From: Flagellimonas maritima
Lineage (GTDB): Bacteria; Bacteroidota; Bacteroidia; Flavobacteriales; Flavobacteriaceae
Assembly: GCF_003269425.1 (NCBI RefSeq)
Contig: NZ_CP030104.1
Coordinates: 744,001 to 808,000, forward strand
Direction: 5' to 3'
DNA: 64,000 nucleotides
In this document: piece by piece, positions 21,819-30,555 of the stretch
Layout: each line of letters begins with the position of its first letter
Numbering within the stretch: position 1 is the first letter of the stretch
Position numbers and translations under genes: made by a program
Notes under the pieces: generated by a model
Told to the model about the DNA's origin: nothing
The model's database searches: none
The model's input: only the letters and a program-made list of their open reading frames with translations

Positions 21819-23255
21819 CTATACTCTAGTTTTACTAGGATTATAATCAGGATTACGTTGGGGAAACCTTGCGTTTAATTCTAGAAGTACTGAATCCATT
21901 GCTTTTTTCATCTCTTGAAACTTTTTTGTCTCCTCTTGGGACAAATCGTTCGATTCAGCAATATCATCCTTTAGATTGTATAGTTCATATATATTCCTTT
22001 CATAGTGAGCTATTATTTTCCAATCACCTTCCCTGTAAGCGGTAGAAGGCTTACCCCCTTGCGGACTATAATGTGGTAAATGCCAAAGAATCCCACGCTT
22101 AGGTAAAGTGCCGCCCTCAAACAAAGGTACAAGGCTGACACCATCGGAAGTTCTTTTTTCAATGCCGACAACTTCCATAAGGGTATTGAAAAAGTCTTGA
22201 CCCACTACCGGTGTTGAATCCAACTTGGCTTCATTGATTGCAGAAGGCCAACGTACCAGCAAAGGTTCGCGAATACCACCTTCATAGACATACCCTTTTC
22301 CTTCCCGAAGCATTCCATTGTCCGTGGGGGGTGTATGTTTTGCGAAGGCAGGGACTTCTTCCACCGACAATCCACCATTGTCAGAAGTGAAGATGACAAT
22401 TGTATTCTCATCAATATTCAGTTCACCAAGCGTCTTTAAAATTCGACCTACATTGATATCAATACTTTCTACCATTGCCGCATAGTGGATATTAGGCAAT
22501 AGGGATTCATCAACGGCACCCCGCTTTTTTCGATATTTTTCAACCAAACTGTCTTTGGCCTCAATGGGTACATGGGGCGAATAGTAATTGAGGCTCATAA
22601 AAAAAGTTGAATCCTTTTTTTTAGTGATATAATCTATAGCTTGATTTGTCAACACATCAGTAAGGTAATCCCCTTCTTTTGAAGTATTTTGAATCTCTGG
22701 TTTTTCACCTGGTGCAAAAAACGGATAGAAAAAGCTCTGCGGAAGTCCATTCCAAGCACCTGCAATGTTCAAATCAAATCCACGATTATCGGGCTTGAAT
22801 TTTCCACCACCAAGGTGCCATTTCCCTATAAAGGCTGTATGATAATTTTTTTCTTTCAACGCTTCAGCAATAGTTTCGAACTCTAAATCCAATTGTTGTG
22901 CGATGGACGGCGTCTGGAGTTTTTGATTAGGCCCTGCAGGATGGTTGCCATGGATGTGCTCCGTAATATTAACTGTGATAGGATGTAATCCTGTTATCAA
23001 GCTTGCCCTCGAAGGGCTGCAAAGTGGTGCTGCAGCATAGGCGTCGGTAAATCGAATACCTTCGGAAGCCAATCTGTCCAGATTTGGTGTCTCAATAAAA
23101 TCATTCCCATAACAGCCCAAGTCATACCACCCAAGGTCATCAGCGACAATCATGATAATGTTTGGATTCTCGGATATTTTTTTTTCACTACACGAGATGA
23201 ATAAACATAAAAACAGTGTCGTTTTCAAAAAAGTCTTGTAGCAACGAATAATCAT
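21819..23255 (-). CDS. S1-family sulfatase lipoprotein
   Basis: A 478-residue sulfatase with a lipobox (LFISC, Cys22). Metal motif VADDLGW (37-43), formylglycine motif CSPSRASLITG at Cys79, GKWHLGGGKF and FTSDNGGLS are all present, as is a terminal IYELYNLKDD segment typical of the family. It is divergent from the GH43-like gene, and the 151-nt space carries operator-like sites 59 nt from this start. It is therefore probably part of the rhamnose/galactan regulon. Substrate specificity not readable. Confidence 0.93.
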   Translation of the reverse strand: MIIRCYKTFLKTTLFLCLFISCSEKKISENPNIIMIVADDLGWYDLGCYGNDFIETPNLDRLASEGIRFTDAYAAAPLCSPSRASLITGLHPITVNITEHIHGNHPAGPNQKLQTPSIAQQLDLEFETIAEALKEKNYHTAFIGKWHLGGGKFKPDNRGFDLNIAGAWNGLPQSFFYPFFAPGEKPEIQNTSKEGDYLTDVLTNQAIDYITKKKDSTFFMSLNYYSPHVPIEAKDSLVEKYRKKRGAVDESLLPNIHYAAMVESIDINVGRILKTLGELNIDENTIVIFTSDNGGLSVEEVPAFAKHTPPTDNGMLREGKGYVYEGGIREPLLVRWPSAINEAKLDSTPVVGQDFFNTLMEVVGIEKRTSDGVSLVPLFEGGTLPKRGILWHLPHYSPQGGKPSTAYREGDWKIIAHYERNIYELYNLKDDIAESNDLSQEETKKFQEMKKAMDSVLLELNARFPQRNPDYNPSKTRV

Positions 23256-23314
23256 TATGGACTTTGATTGAGAATGTTACACGGCTAAAAGTAGTGAAGC
23301 GTAAACGAAGTTGC

Positions 23315-23331
23315 ATCATGTACTCTCCTGT
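23315..23331 (-). promoter_or_regulatory. GntR-type operator candidate, site D
   Basis: On the minus strand the sequence is ACAGGAGAGTACATGAT, differing by one base from the site upstream of the second GH2 gene (50800-50816). It points toward the sulfatase start 59 nt away. Confidence 0.6.
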
Positions 23332-23341
23332 ATCATGGTGT

Positions 23342-23358
23342 ACCATATGCTACAGGAT
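23342..23358 (+). promoter_or_regulatory. Weaker operator-like site E
   Basis: The right half TACAGGAT matches the shared motif; the left half is poorly conserved. It points toward the GH43-like start 48 nt downstream. May be a half-site or chance. Confidence 0.35.
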
Positions 23359-23406
23359 ACTTTTCAAAGAATAAAGCAGGAATTTTAAAGTCTAAACTCC
23401 TAGACT

Positions 23407-24870
23407 ATGAAAGTTTTATTCAGAAATGTCATCTCGGTATTTCTATGTTTTTATCCTTTGCTTTTGATTGCCCAAAAAATTACTGTGGACAACACTATGC
23501 CCAGATTGGATGAAAAAGGCCAAATTGTAGATGCGCATGACGGTAGAATCATTCAATTTGGTGACCGCTACTATTGGTATGGTACCGCTTACGGCGATAC
23601 GAATGGATTTACCACAAAAAACCAGTATGTATGTTACAGTTCTTCCGATTTAAAGAACTGGAAAAGTCATGGCCCCTTATTGAAAAATCAGCCTATTGGA
23701 GTTCACTATCGTCCTCATGTGATCTATAATAAAACAACAAAGAACTATGTGCTATGGTACAATTGGTACCCCAAATTATGGGATGGTCAGTTCGGAGTGG
23801 CCGTTAGTAAAAACCCAGAGGGGCCATTTACTATTGTGAATGACAACACTTCCATGGCGCATTCTGATATTGGCTTGGGGGACCTGGGGCTCTTTGTAGA
23901 TAAAGACGGTACTGCCTATGTCAGTTACAACACCATTAAAGACCATCAAGTTTCTGTAGAAAAGCTTTCCGATGATTATCTGTCGTCCACTAAAGAGAAT
24001 GGAGGTTTTATAGCCAAGCACATGGAAGCTGGTGCCATGTTTAAGAGGAATGGCAAATATTATCTACTTACAGACTATACTTGTTGCTTTTGCAATTATG
24101 GTTCCGGGGCACGGGTGTATATCTCAGAAAACCCTATGACGAGATATAAACTTAAAGGAAACATAAATCGTTATCCTGGCAAATTTTCAGGTATTTTGAA
24201 TGATGGTATTGACACCGGTACGCTATACGAAACCTTAGCTAAGCATGGGGATGCCTTCGATGCTGTGGAAATTAGGCTTGAAAAAAATGTAAGAGTAAAT
24301 GCCTTGAATATTCACTTGTTCACTGGTAATCGCCGGGAGAATTGTGGCGATGTGAGCAATCCACGAGTGCATCCTAAAATAGAGGTTCCTTCTTTCAAGG
24401 TTTTCAAAAAAGCAGATGGCGAATGGTCTGAGATGAAAATCACCTCGCAAAACATTCAGAAAAGTACGTTAAAGAACGGGCTAACGTTAACATTGGAAAC
24501 CACAGAAGCCAATCACCTTAAAATTCAACCATTCACTATCGATTATTCCTTTGATGAAGTATATGTTAATGAGGTGGAAATCATGCAAAAAGACAACCAT
24601 AAAACTAAACGGGATGATTTTGAGGTCTTTATAACTGGTAAAAAAATCAGGCCACAACCTATTATTCCCGCACAACAGACCTACGTTATGAAATTGAATA
24701 CGGATAAAGGTGAAGAATTTATATGGATGGGTGATCTATGGGGTTCGGCTTCAGATAACATTAAGGGGCATGATTACCAATATTGGAGCAAACCTTTGGA
24801 ATTTTACGAGGATGGCTCAATTAAACCTATGAAGTGGCAGCACACCTGGTCGGTAGAAGCCAAAAAATAA
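23407..24870 (+). CDS. GH43-like glycoside hydrolase, secreted
   Basis: A 487-residue protein with a signal peptide (about 1-22, ending LLIAQ). The N-terminal 270 residues look like a five-bladed beta-propeller of the GH43/GH117 superfamily: VDAHDGRIIQFGDRYYWYG with the early Asp base, YRPHVIYNKTTKNYVLWYNW, and HMEAGAMFKRNGKYYLLTD with the probable acid Glu. A carbohydrate-binding-like beta domain follows. Family 43 includes arabinofuranosidases, xylosidases and exo-galactanases, so the target sugar is open; beside rhamnose and galactose genes, side-chain removal is a fair guess. Divergent from a sulfatase with shared regulatory DNA. Confidence 0.8.
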   Translation: MKVLFRNVISVFLCFYPLLLIAQKITVDNTMPRLDEKGQIVDAHDGRIIQFGDRYYWYGTAYGDTNGFTTKNQYVCYSSSDLKNWKSHGPLLKNQPIGVHYRPHVIYNKTTKNYVLWYNWYPKLWDGQFGVAVSKNPEGPFTIVNDNTSMAHSDIGLGDLGLFVDKDGTAYVSYNTIKDHQVSVEKLSDDYLSSTKENGGFIAKHMEAGAMFKRNGKYYLLTDYTCCFCNYGSGARVYISENPMTRYKLKGNINRYPGKFSGILNDGIDTGTLYETLAKHGDAFDAVEIRLEKNVRVNALNIHLFTGNRRENCGDVSNPRVHPKIEVPSFKVFKKADGEWSEMKITSQNIQKSTLKNGLTLTLETTEANHLKIQPFTIDYSFDEVYVNEVEIMQKDNHKTKRDDFEVFITGKKIRPQPIIPAQQTYVMKLNTDKGEEFIWMGDLWGSASDNIKGHDYQYWSKPLEFYEDGSIKPMKWQHTWSVEAKK

Positions 24871-24873
24871 AGG

Positions 24874-25911
24874 CTAGGTCAACTGGTTCCCAATACCGAT
24901 TACGATTGTGGAAACAATCAATATGGCTAGGCCAACGCTCAATATCAGAGTGGCTTTTTTGCTTACGCCCTTCCACTCTTTGGTGATTAAGCCCCACATT
25001 GTACTAAAAATGATAATAAAAGCCATATGCAATGTCCAACTGGCAAAATCATGCTCACTCATTTGTGTGGTTCCCATACCGTAAAACATGAATTGACAAT
25101 ACCAAGTGCTGCCTGCAACGGCGGCGAAAAAATAGTTTATTTTTAATGGTGTTGTCTTGTTACTATAATCTTTATAGCTCTTCTTTTTAATATTCAAATA
25201 GCCACACCAAATCAAATTGGAAGTAAACCCCCCTGCAAGGATAACAATAAAAACAGGGCCGTTTTGCCATAAGACCGGAGCATTGTTCTGAATGGCCAGT
25301 TCCGAGATGTGGCTTCCCGCGGCAATCCCAAAAGCAAAGCAAGCACTCATTATACCGGCAAACATGGCGACGATAATTCCTTTTTTGAGGTTGAATTCTT
25401 TAACACCCTTTTGTTTTTCTTCATCAGATAGTTCTCTGTCCTTCAGAATCCCAGCCCTGCCGCAAATCACGATTCCGACAAGACAAATACCAATTCCTAT
25501 TAACACTACCTGGCCTGAAGTGGTTTGCAAAAGCGAATTAAATTTCCCTTCATGGATAGGAGGTATTAAGGTTCCAAAAGCTGCTGTAAGTCCCAAAGCC
25601 AGTGCCATCCCCAAAGACATTCCCAAATAACGCATGGTCATTCCAAAGGTCAACCCCCCAATTCCCCAAAGCACTCCAAATAAATAGGTCCAAAACAGCG
25701 TAGAAAATTCCGCTTTGGATAAAATAGTCAGAGTTTCCGGTACTGTAAGCAAGGAAACCACCCATGGAACGATCAACCAAGCAAAAAAGCCATTGACTAG
25801 CCAACCACTTTCCCAAGACCATCCTTTAATTTTTTTAATAGGAAGGTAGAAAGAGCCCGCAGCAAAACCTCCGATGGCATGAAAAACTATGCCTAATACT
25901 GAATTTATCAT
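24874..25911 (-). CDS. rhaT: L-rhamnose:proton symporter, RhaT family
   Basis: A 345-residue membrane protein with about ten hydrophobic helices. The opening (GIVFHAIGGFAAGSFYLPIKK) and WESGWLVNGFFAWLIVP, GGLTFGMTMRYLGMSLGMAL and GSTWYCQFMFYGMGTTQM stretches are characteristic of RhaT. It would import L-rhamnose released by the GH78 enzyme encoded upstream in the same orientation. The gene converges with the GH43 gene, only 3 nt apart. It is the last gene of the minus-strand PUL. Confidence 0.93.
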   Translation of the reverse strand: MINSVLGIVFHAIGGFAAGSFYLPIKKIKGWSWESGWLVNGFFAWLIVPWVVSLLTVPETLTILSKAEFSTLFWTYLFGVLWGIGGLTFGMTMRYLGMSLGMALALGLTAAFGTLIPPIHEGKFNSLLQTTSGQVVLIGIGICLVGIVICGRAGILKDRELSDEEKQKGVKEFNLKKGIIVAMFAGIMSACFAFGIAAGSHISELAIQNNAPVLWQNGPVFIVILAGGFTSNLIWCGYLNIKKKSYKDYSNKTTPLKINYFFAAVAGSTWYCQFMFYGMGTTQMSEHDFASWTLHMAFIIIFSTMWGLITKEWKGVSKKATLILSVGLAILIVSTIVIGIGNQLT

Positions 25912-25947
25912 GAAATGATATATATGAAGCGATAGGTTCCCGTACCC

Positions 25948-27363
25948 TTAACAAATGGTGACATGTCTGACGCTTAACAAATTCGCAATTTTGCCAATGG
26001 TTGAAGATTTATGCCCTACGCCTATTGCACAATGATGTGATGGCCCGGCCATTGACCATTGATTTATAAAATCCCTTATGGAAATTGGAAACCTGTATCG
26101 AGAATTTGTATTTCCGATCTGCAGTGTTAGGCCATCAACGGATTCGCCTTCTGCGGTCAACAAATAGATTTCTCCTATCCTGTTTTGGCATACTGACAGC
26201 AGTGTTACGGGACCACTGGCAACTTTCATCTGAATGGACAATCCTTTACCTGGCTTTCCATGGTATACAGGTACAGGGACCAATCCAACTTTCCCTTCAG
26301 CTATGGTAAAATGTGCAGGGCCATCATGCCCAAGGAGAATGACATCATCTTCAAAATCCATCGCATAAAACTCTGAAAAAGAGCCTCCGGCTCTTAGAAT
26401 ATCCATAATTTTCATGGCCTGAACATTCTTGATTTCCAACTCTCCAGCAACAGGTATATTTTTTCCTGTAAGGGCAGTAAAACCCGGAATCAAGGAAGTG
26501 ACAACATCTTCATAACCAGGGTCTCCATCTCCTTCATAATAATATGCCAATGAGCCAAGTTGAAACTTCTCCACTAGCTTATCCAACGCTACCGATGTTT
26601 GTGCCGCCCGTTTCAATTCGTAATAATCGCAATCCTTTGATACTTTAAACAGTGTATTGAACTCCTCTATTTTTTGGCTTATTTCTTCATTCGAGACCTG
26701 TTCCCGTAGATTTTTCAACGTGCCAAACTCCAAAATCTCAAAGTGGTTTCCAAAAACAACAGCCTGTTGGGTCAAATCACTATAGACGTCCAACATGCCA
26801 TTATAATAGTGCCCTAAAACTCCTACACGAGTGTTGCTCATGGTTTTGACAACCATAACGGCATCAACATATTCCTTGATTTCATTCCACACATAATTTT
26901 CCTCCAAATAACCAGAAACCAGGTAAAAGTCAATACGAGCCCTATTAAATACGCTTGAGATCTCCGGGACAACGCAACTTTGGCAATAGGCCAACCATTC
27001 ACCTGTCATTTTACCCCTATCTCCCATCGCATTGATTTTTTTGTAATCAATGGCTTTTTCTGGTTGAAGGTTAAGCACTATGATCGGTACCTTGGTCTTT
27101 TGCACTACGGGCAACACGTTATGGGAAAGCGCGTAGGTAGAAATGAACAGAAAAATACAGTCAACATCACTTTTATTAAAAAGAGTAGCTGCAGCATTTG
27201 CTTTGTAAGGATTATCAACCATTCCAGCATCAATGACTTCTACTTCAAACCCTTCAATTCTCTTCTTTATGATATTCTGATATCCAATCAATCGTTCTCG
27301 TAACCCTTCAAACTGCCCCCAGTACGTATCCAAGCCAATACCAAATAATCCTGTTTTAATCAT
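25948..27363 (-). CDS. L-arabinose/L-fucose isomerase-like protein
   Basis: A 471-residue protein with the overall pattern of the fucose/arabinose isomerase fold: an N-terminal Rossmann-like part (GLFGIGLDTYWGQF; FLFISTYALSHNVLPVVQ), a middle segment and a C-terminal FINQWSMAGPSHHCAIGVGH that resembles the last active-site His region of AraA. Where AraA has E-x-Y-T-Y-H-F and SHMLEVCP, this protein has SEFYAMDFEDD and LGHDGPAH, so the metal-ligand set differs. It could isomerise a different sugar or be a divergent aldose isomerase. It sits between RhaT and the GH78 gene, although a dedicated rhamnose isomerase exists at 45484. No export signal: cytoplasmic. Confidence 0.7.
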   Translation of the reverse strand: MIKTGLFGIGLDTYWGQFEGLRERLIGYQNIIKKRIEGFEVEVIDAGMVDNPYKANAAATLFNKSDVDCIFLFISTYALSHNVLPVVQKTKVPIIVLNLQPEKAIDYKKINAMGDRGKMTGEWLAYCQSCVVPEISSVFNRARIDFYLVSGYLEENYVWNEIKEYVDAVMVVKTMSNTRVGVLGHYYNGMLDVYSDLTQQAVVFGNHFEILEFGTLKNLREQVSNEEISQKIEEFNTLFKVSKDCDYYELKRAAQTSVALDKLVEKFQLGSLAYYYEGDGDPGYEDVVTSLIPGFTALTGKNIPVAGELEIKNVQAMKIMDILRAGGSFSEFYAMDFEDDVILLGHDGPAHFTIAEGKVGLVPVPVYHGKPGKGLSIQMKVASGPVTLLSVCQNRIGEIYLLTAEGESVDGLTLQIGNTNSRYRFPISIRDFINQWSMAGPSHHCAIGVGHKSSTIGKIANLLSVRHVTIC

Positions 27364-27413
27364 TACGAATAGTCTACTTAATATATAATCTGAAAACTTC
27401 CTATTTAAATCTT

Positions 27414-29717
27414 TTATTCTGTTGCTTCAACTTTGTAATAGCCTGAATCAATTTCGAATAATTTAAAACCTTCTTTTTCGGTATAAATCACTTCCGTTTC
27501 ATTTATCTTTATGTCTTTGTATTTCGAGGGAATATAAACCTTTGCTTTTGTTTCTGCTGGAACTTCCATAATCAGCTGATACGTTTCTTCATTTTTCACC
27601 TCTACCTTAATGGTTCCCTTTACTGTAGGAACCACAGCGGAGATATGTTTTAAAAAACCTAGTTGTGGTCTAATCAGAAAGGTTTCCCATCCCGGCGATG
27701 TAGGTGCTATGCCCGCTACATACTGATATAACAAAGTAAGGCCTCCACCACTCCATGCGTGGTTGGTGGTCCCTCCACCATAGCCTTCTGCTCCAATACC
27801 CCACCCTTCCCAAAGAGTCGTATAGGTGGTATCCAACACCATTTTTGAGAACCGTTCTTTCATTCGTTGTAGCGCATACTCTGGATAGCCCATTTGAAAC
27901 AATGCTTCCAACACATACTTTTCCATATAGGGACTAGCGTGTTTTTCCTTTTGAAGGACCTTATAAATAGCTTTATACTTGTCGGCATCTACTAACCCTG
28001 CGACCACGGCCAACCCTTGGGAACGGTCGTCCGTTTCTCCTTTGTAATTTGCCGATCTGTAATGATCGCCTCTCCAGAAGGTTTCATTAAAGGATTTCTT
28101 AAAACGTTTCATCTCTTTTCGAACACTATCTGCTTCTGTCTTATTGCCCAAAGCTTCCGCCATGTTCGCATATCCCTTTAAGGCCATGAAAAATTGGGTG
28201 TTTTGGATTATTGGCATGTCCTTGTTCTCTCCCCAGTCACCTAAGTTCCAACCACCTTGCCTTTCTTTGACAACACCTTCTTTCGTGTACTTCCACACAG
28301 AAAGATAGCGTTTTACTGGTGTGTAAATCTGTGCTATGGTCTCCAAGTCACCGGTATTCAGATAATAGTTCCAAAAACCATAATGTCCCACGCTGGATAA
28401 CATCTGTCCGGGCAATTCTTGATCCCAGATTCCCGTGGGAATTGGAGAGAAAATAGTGCTGTCGGGGCGTTGCCAGTTCATCAGTTCCAGCATTCCTTTT
28501 CGCATCAATGCATCTGATGAACGACTTAGCGCATAAAAGGCTTCGCCACTTTCCAATACTACATCGCCCCACCATTGGGCACGTTCGCGACCAGGGGTGT
28601 CCATATAATTGTCTCGCATAGTTACATACAAGGTACGTACTGCTTTCTTGCACATTTGATTATAAAAATCATCATCCACCAAAATGCTTCCTGCGAATTC
28701 GGTGTCATATCCGGTTTCGCGATATTTTAAATCAAGAACTTCAACCCCCCTGGGAATCACATGGTACATTACATGCCCATTGATCCAACCCAATGACTCA
28801 TAGGTTTGTTCGCCTTCTTCTGATATGTACTCTGCTCGCATATTGTATTCCGAGCCTCCTTTATAGTTATCAGTGAGCATGGTAATTCTTTCACCTGCTT
28901 TTGCATTGATACTGAGATAAGGGGTGAAATGACCATTGTAAGGCAGCGTGCACGTGATAGTATCCCCAGTGCTAACAAAAGGAAAGTTCATTTCATTTTT
29001 GTAGGCTTTTAAACCTGAATCCTTCCAAAAAGGAATTGGTCGTTTTACCAGGCTGTTCCAAGGCTCGGTTATTCCTGTTCCAAGTATTTTTGCAGAAGGC
29101 CAATTATTGTCATCAAATCCAGGATTCACCCATTCCGAGATATCTTTCCGCGCATCAAAAACTACATTGGATTCGGGCAACCGCCAGTTAGGTTGGGGGT
29201 CCTCACTTTCCGAAATATAGGCAGAGTGGGGTATTGCTTTCCAAGTATCGTCAGTTTGAACCATCAACTGATTGTTTTGATACAATTCGCCCATCATTCC
29301 AACTTGACCACTTGATTTATGAGTCATGCCCTCTTTACCAAAGTACCAAAGTAGTACTGCCAAAGTATTTTCTCCCTTTTGTAATTTTCCCGTAAGGTCT
29401 ACTTCATCATAATAGGTATCATTTGGAGTAGGTCCGCGTTTTAATCCTCCCTCAAAAACAATCATTTCACCATTAAGGTAAAGCCAGTATTTGGAATCCA
29501 CTGCGATGCGCAAAATTGTGGGAGTCTCTGTATTTTCGACGGAAAATTGCTTTCGAAAAGCAATCCATACGTTTTTATCCGCTAGGGAATCTTTGGCAGT
29601 AATCCAGTTTGCTTGCCACTCTTTAGCATCTGAGTTTTGGAAAGCATTGGCCTGTGGGGAGTAATCTCCTTTGCAAGATGCTAAATATATAGACAGGAGC
29701 ATTAAGTACCATTTCAT
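27414..29717 (-). CDS. GH78 alpha-L-rhamnosidase lipoprotein
   Basis: A 767-residue enzyme with a lipobox (YLASC, Cys15). Beta-sandwich domains precede an alpha/alpha-barrel: MDTPGRERAQWWGD is the GH78 equivalent of the D-x-P-x-R-E-R motif, and the region near NHAWSGG followed by GIAPTSPGWETFLIRPQLG is the classic barrel end and C-terminal beta domain. It would release terminal alpha-L-rhamnose from oligosaccharides. It lies upstream of the isomerase and RhaT genes on the same strand, which fits release followed by uptake. Full length. Confidence 0.92.
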   Translation of the reverse strand: MKWYLMLLSIYLASCKGDYSPQANAFQNSDAKEWQANWITAKDSLADKNVWIAFRKQFSVENTETPTILRIAVDSKYWLYLNGEMIVFEGGLKRGPTPNDTYYDEVDLTGKLQKGENTLAVLLWYFGKEGMTHKSSGQVGMMGELYQNNQLMVQTDDTWKAIPHSAYISESEDPQPNWRLPESNVVFDARKDISEWVNPGFDDNNWPSAKILGTGITEPWNSLVKRPIPFWKDSGLKAYKNEMNFPFVSTGDTITCTLPYNGHFTPYLSINAKAGERITMLTDNYKGGSEYNMRAEYISEEGEQTYESLGWINGHVMYHVIPRGVEVLDLKYRETGYDTEFAGSILVDDDFYNQMCKKAVRTLYVTMRDNYMDTPGRERAQWWGDVVLESGEAFYALSRSSDALMRKGMLELMNWQRPDSTIFSPIPTGIWDQELPGQMLSSVGHYGFWNYYLNTGDLETIAQIYTPVKRYLSVWKYTKEGVVKERQGGWNLGDWGENKDMPIIQNTQFFMALKGYANMAEALGNKTEADSVRKEMKRFKKSFNETFWRGDHYRSANYKGETDDRSQGLAVVAGLVDADKYKAIYKVLQKEKHASPYMEKYVLEALFQMGYPEYALQRMKERFSKMVLDTTYTTLWEGWGIGAEGYGGGTTNHAWSGGGLTLLYQYVAGIAPTSPGWETFLIRPQLGFLKHISAVVPTVKGTIKVEVKNEETYQLIMEVPAETKAKVYIPSKYKDIKINETEVIYTEKEGFKLFEIDSGYYKVEATE

Positions 29718-29820
29718 AATATGTAGTTATTAATAAGATGCTATTGCAATTTATTTGATATGTCTGATTCAACTATCTTGAGGTGTCCTTGTGATGACCA
29801 AAATTCCTTTCTTACTTCTA

Positions 29821-30522
29821 CTACTTTAGAAAGAAGGTCAATACCTCTTTCATGAAAATTTTACTGTCCTTACCCCAATAATTAGTATTTTCTGGTTTTG
29901 TCCCGGTCAATCTCTTTCCACTTGGTGTTCCCATTAATAGAGCTGCCATTCCGTCTGCCATGATTATGATTTTTCACCCAGCGTCTAATTCCACGTAAGC
30001 ACTGTGGACAAAATCCCCTTCCATCAATACTTTACTTATGGCCGTCCCCCCAATAACAGCACGGCCTCCACTGTAAGGTATCTCCCTTTGGTTGGCACAA
30101 ATATTGCTCCTAGGTGCCATGGCACCACAATTGTGAAGGTAAGGAAGATCATATTCAGTGACTTCAATACCAAATGATGAGATAACATCGTTGATGCGGT
30201 TGAAGGGTGTTCTTTTTCCTTCATCAAAAACCAATAACAATGACCCTCCTGAATTCAAAAAATCCACAATTGCCATCTTTTCGGACACATTCAATTTAGT
30301 TTTAGGAAACAATAGGAGCAACCCATAAGCTTTACTCAATGTTGTGCTTGATATTTCTTTGGTATTGACAACTATTTTAGCAGTGTCGGAAAGTAACTCC
30401 GAATACTCCTTACTTAGGTCATAGTGATTGTGATATGTATCATATACCAAAACCTTCCCTGGTTGTCCGAACAAAGCGTTGGAGGTAAAAATCAATACAA
30501 TAAAGTGAAAGCTTGATATCAT
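29821..30522 (-). pseudogene. Small secreted GATase/DUF4350-like protein interrupted by one stop
   Basis: From an ATG at 30522 the frame gives 182 residues with a signal peptide (about 1-19) and a Rossmann-like pattern (GKVLVYDTYHNHYDL; FLNSGGSLLLVFDEG), resembling ThuA/DUF4350-type glutamine-amidotransferase-like proteins. It stops at TGA (29974-29976), but the same frame continues for 50 more sensible codons (IIIMADGMAALLMG) to TAG at 29821. The TGA probably replaced a Trp codon (AG-stop-K). So the gene seems freshly broken, or makes a shortened protein. Function unknown; relatives occur near GH2 and GH78 genes. Confidence 0.65.
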
Positions 30523-30555
30523 AAATAGTTTTCATTAAATATGTTCTAATATTGT

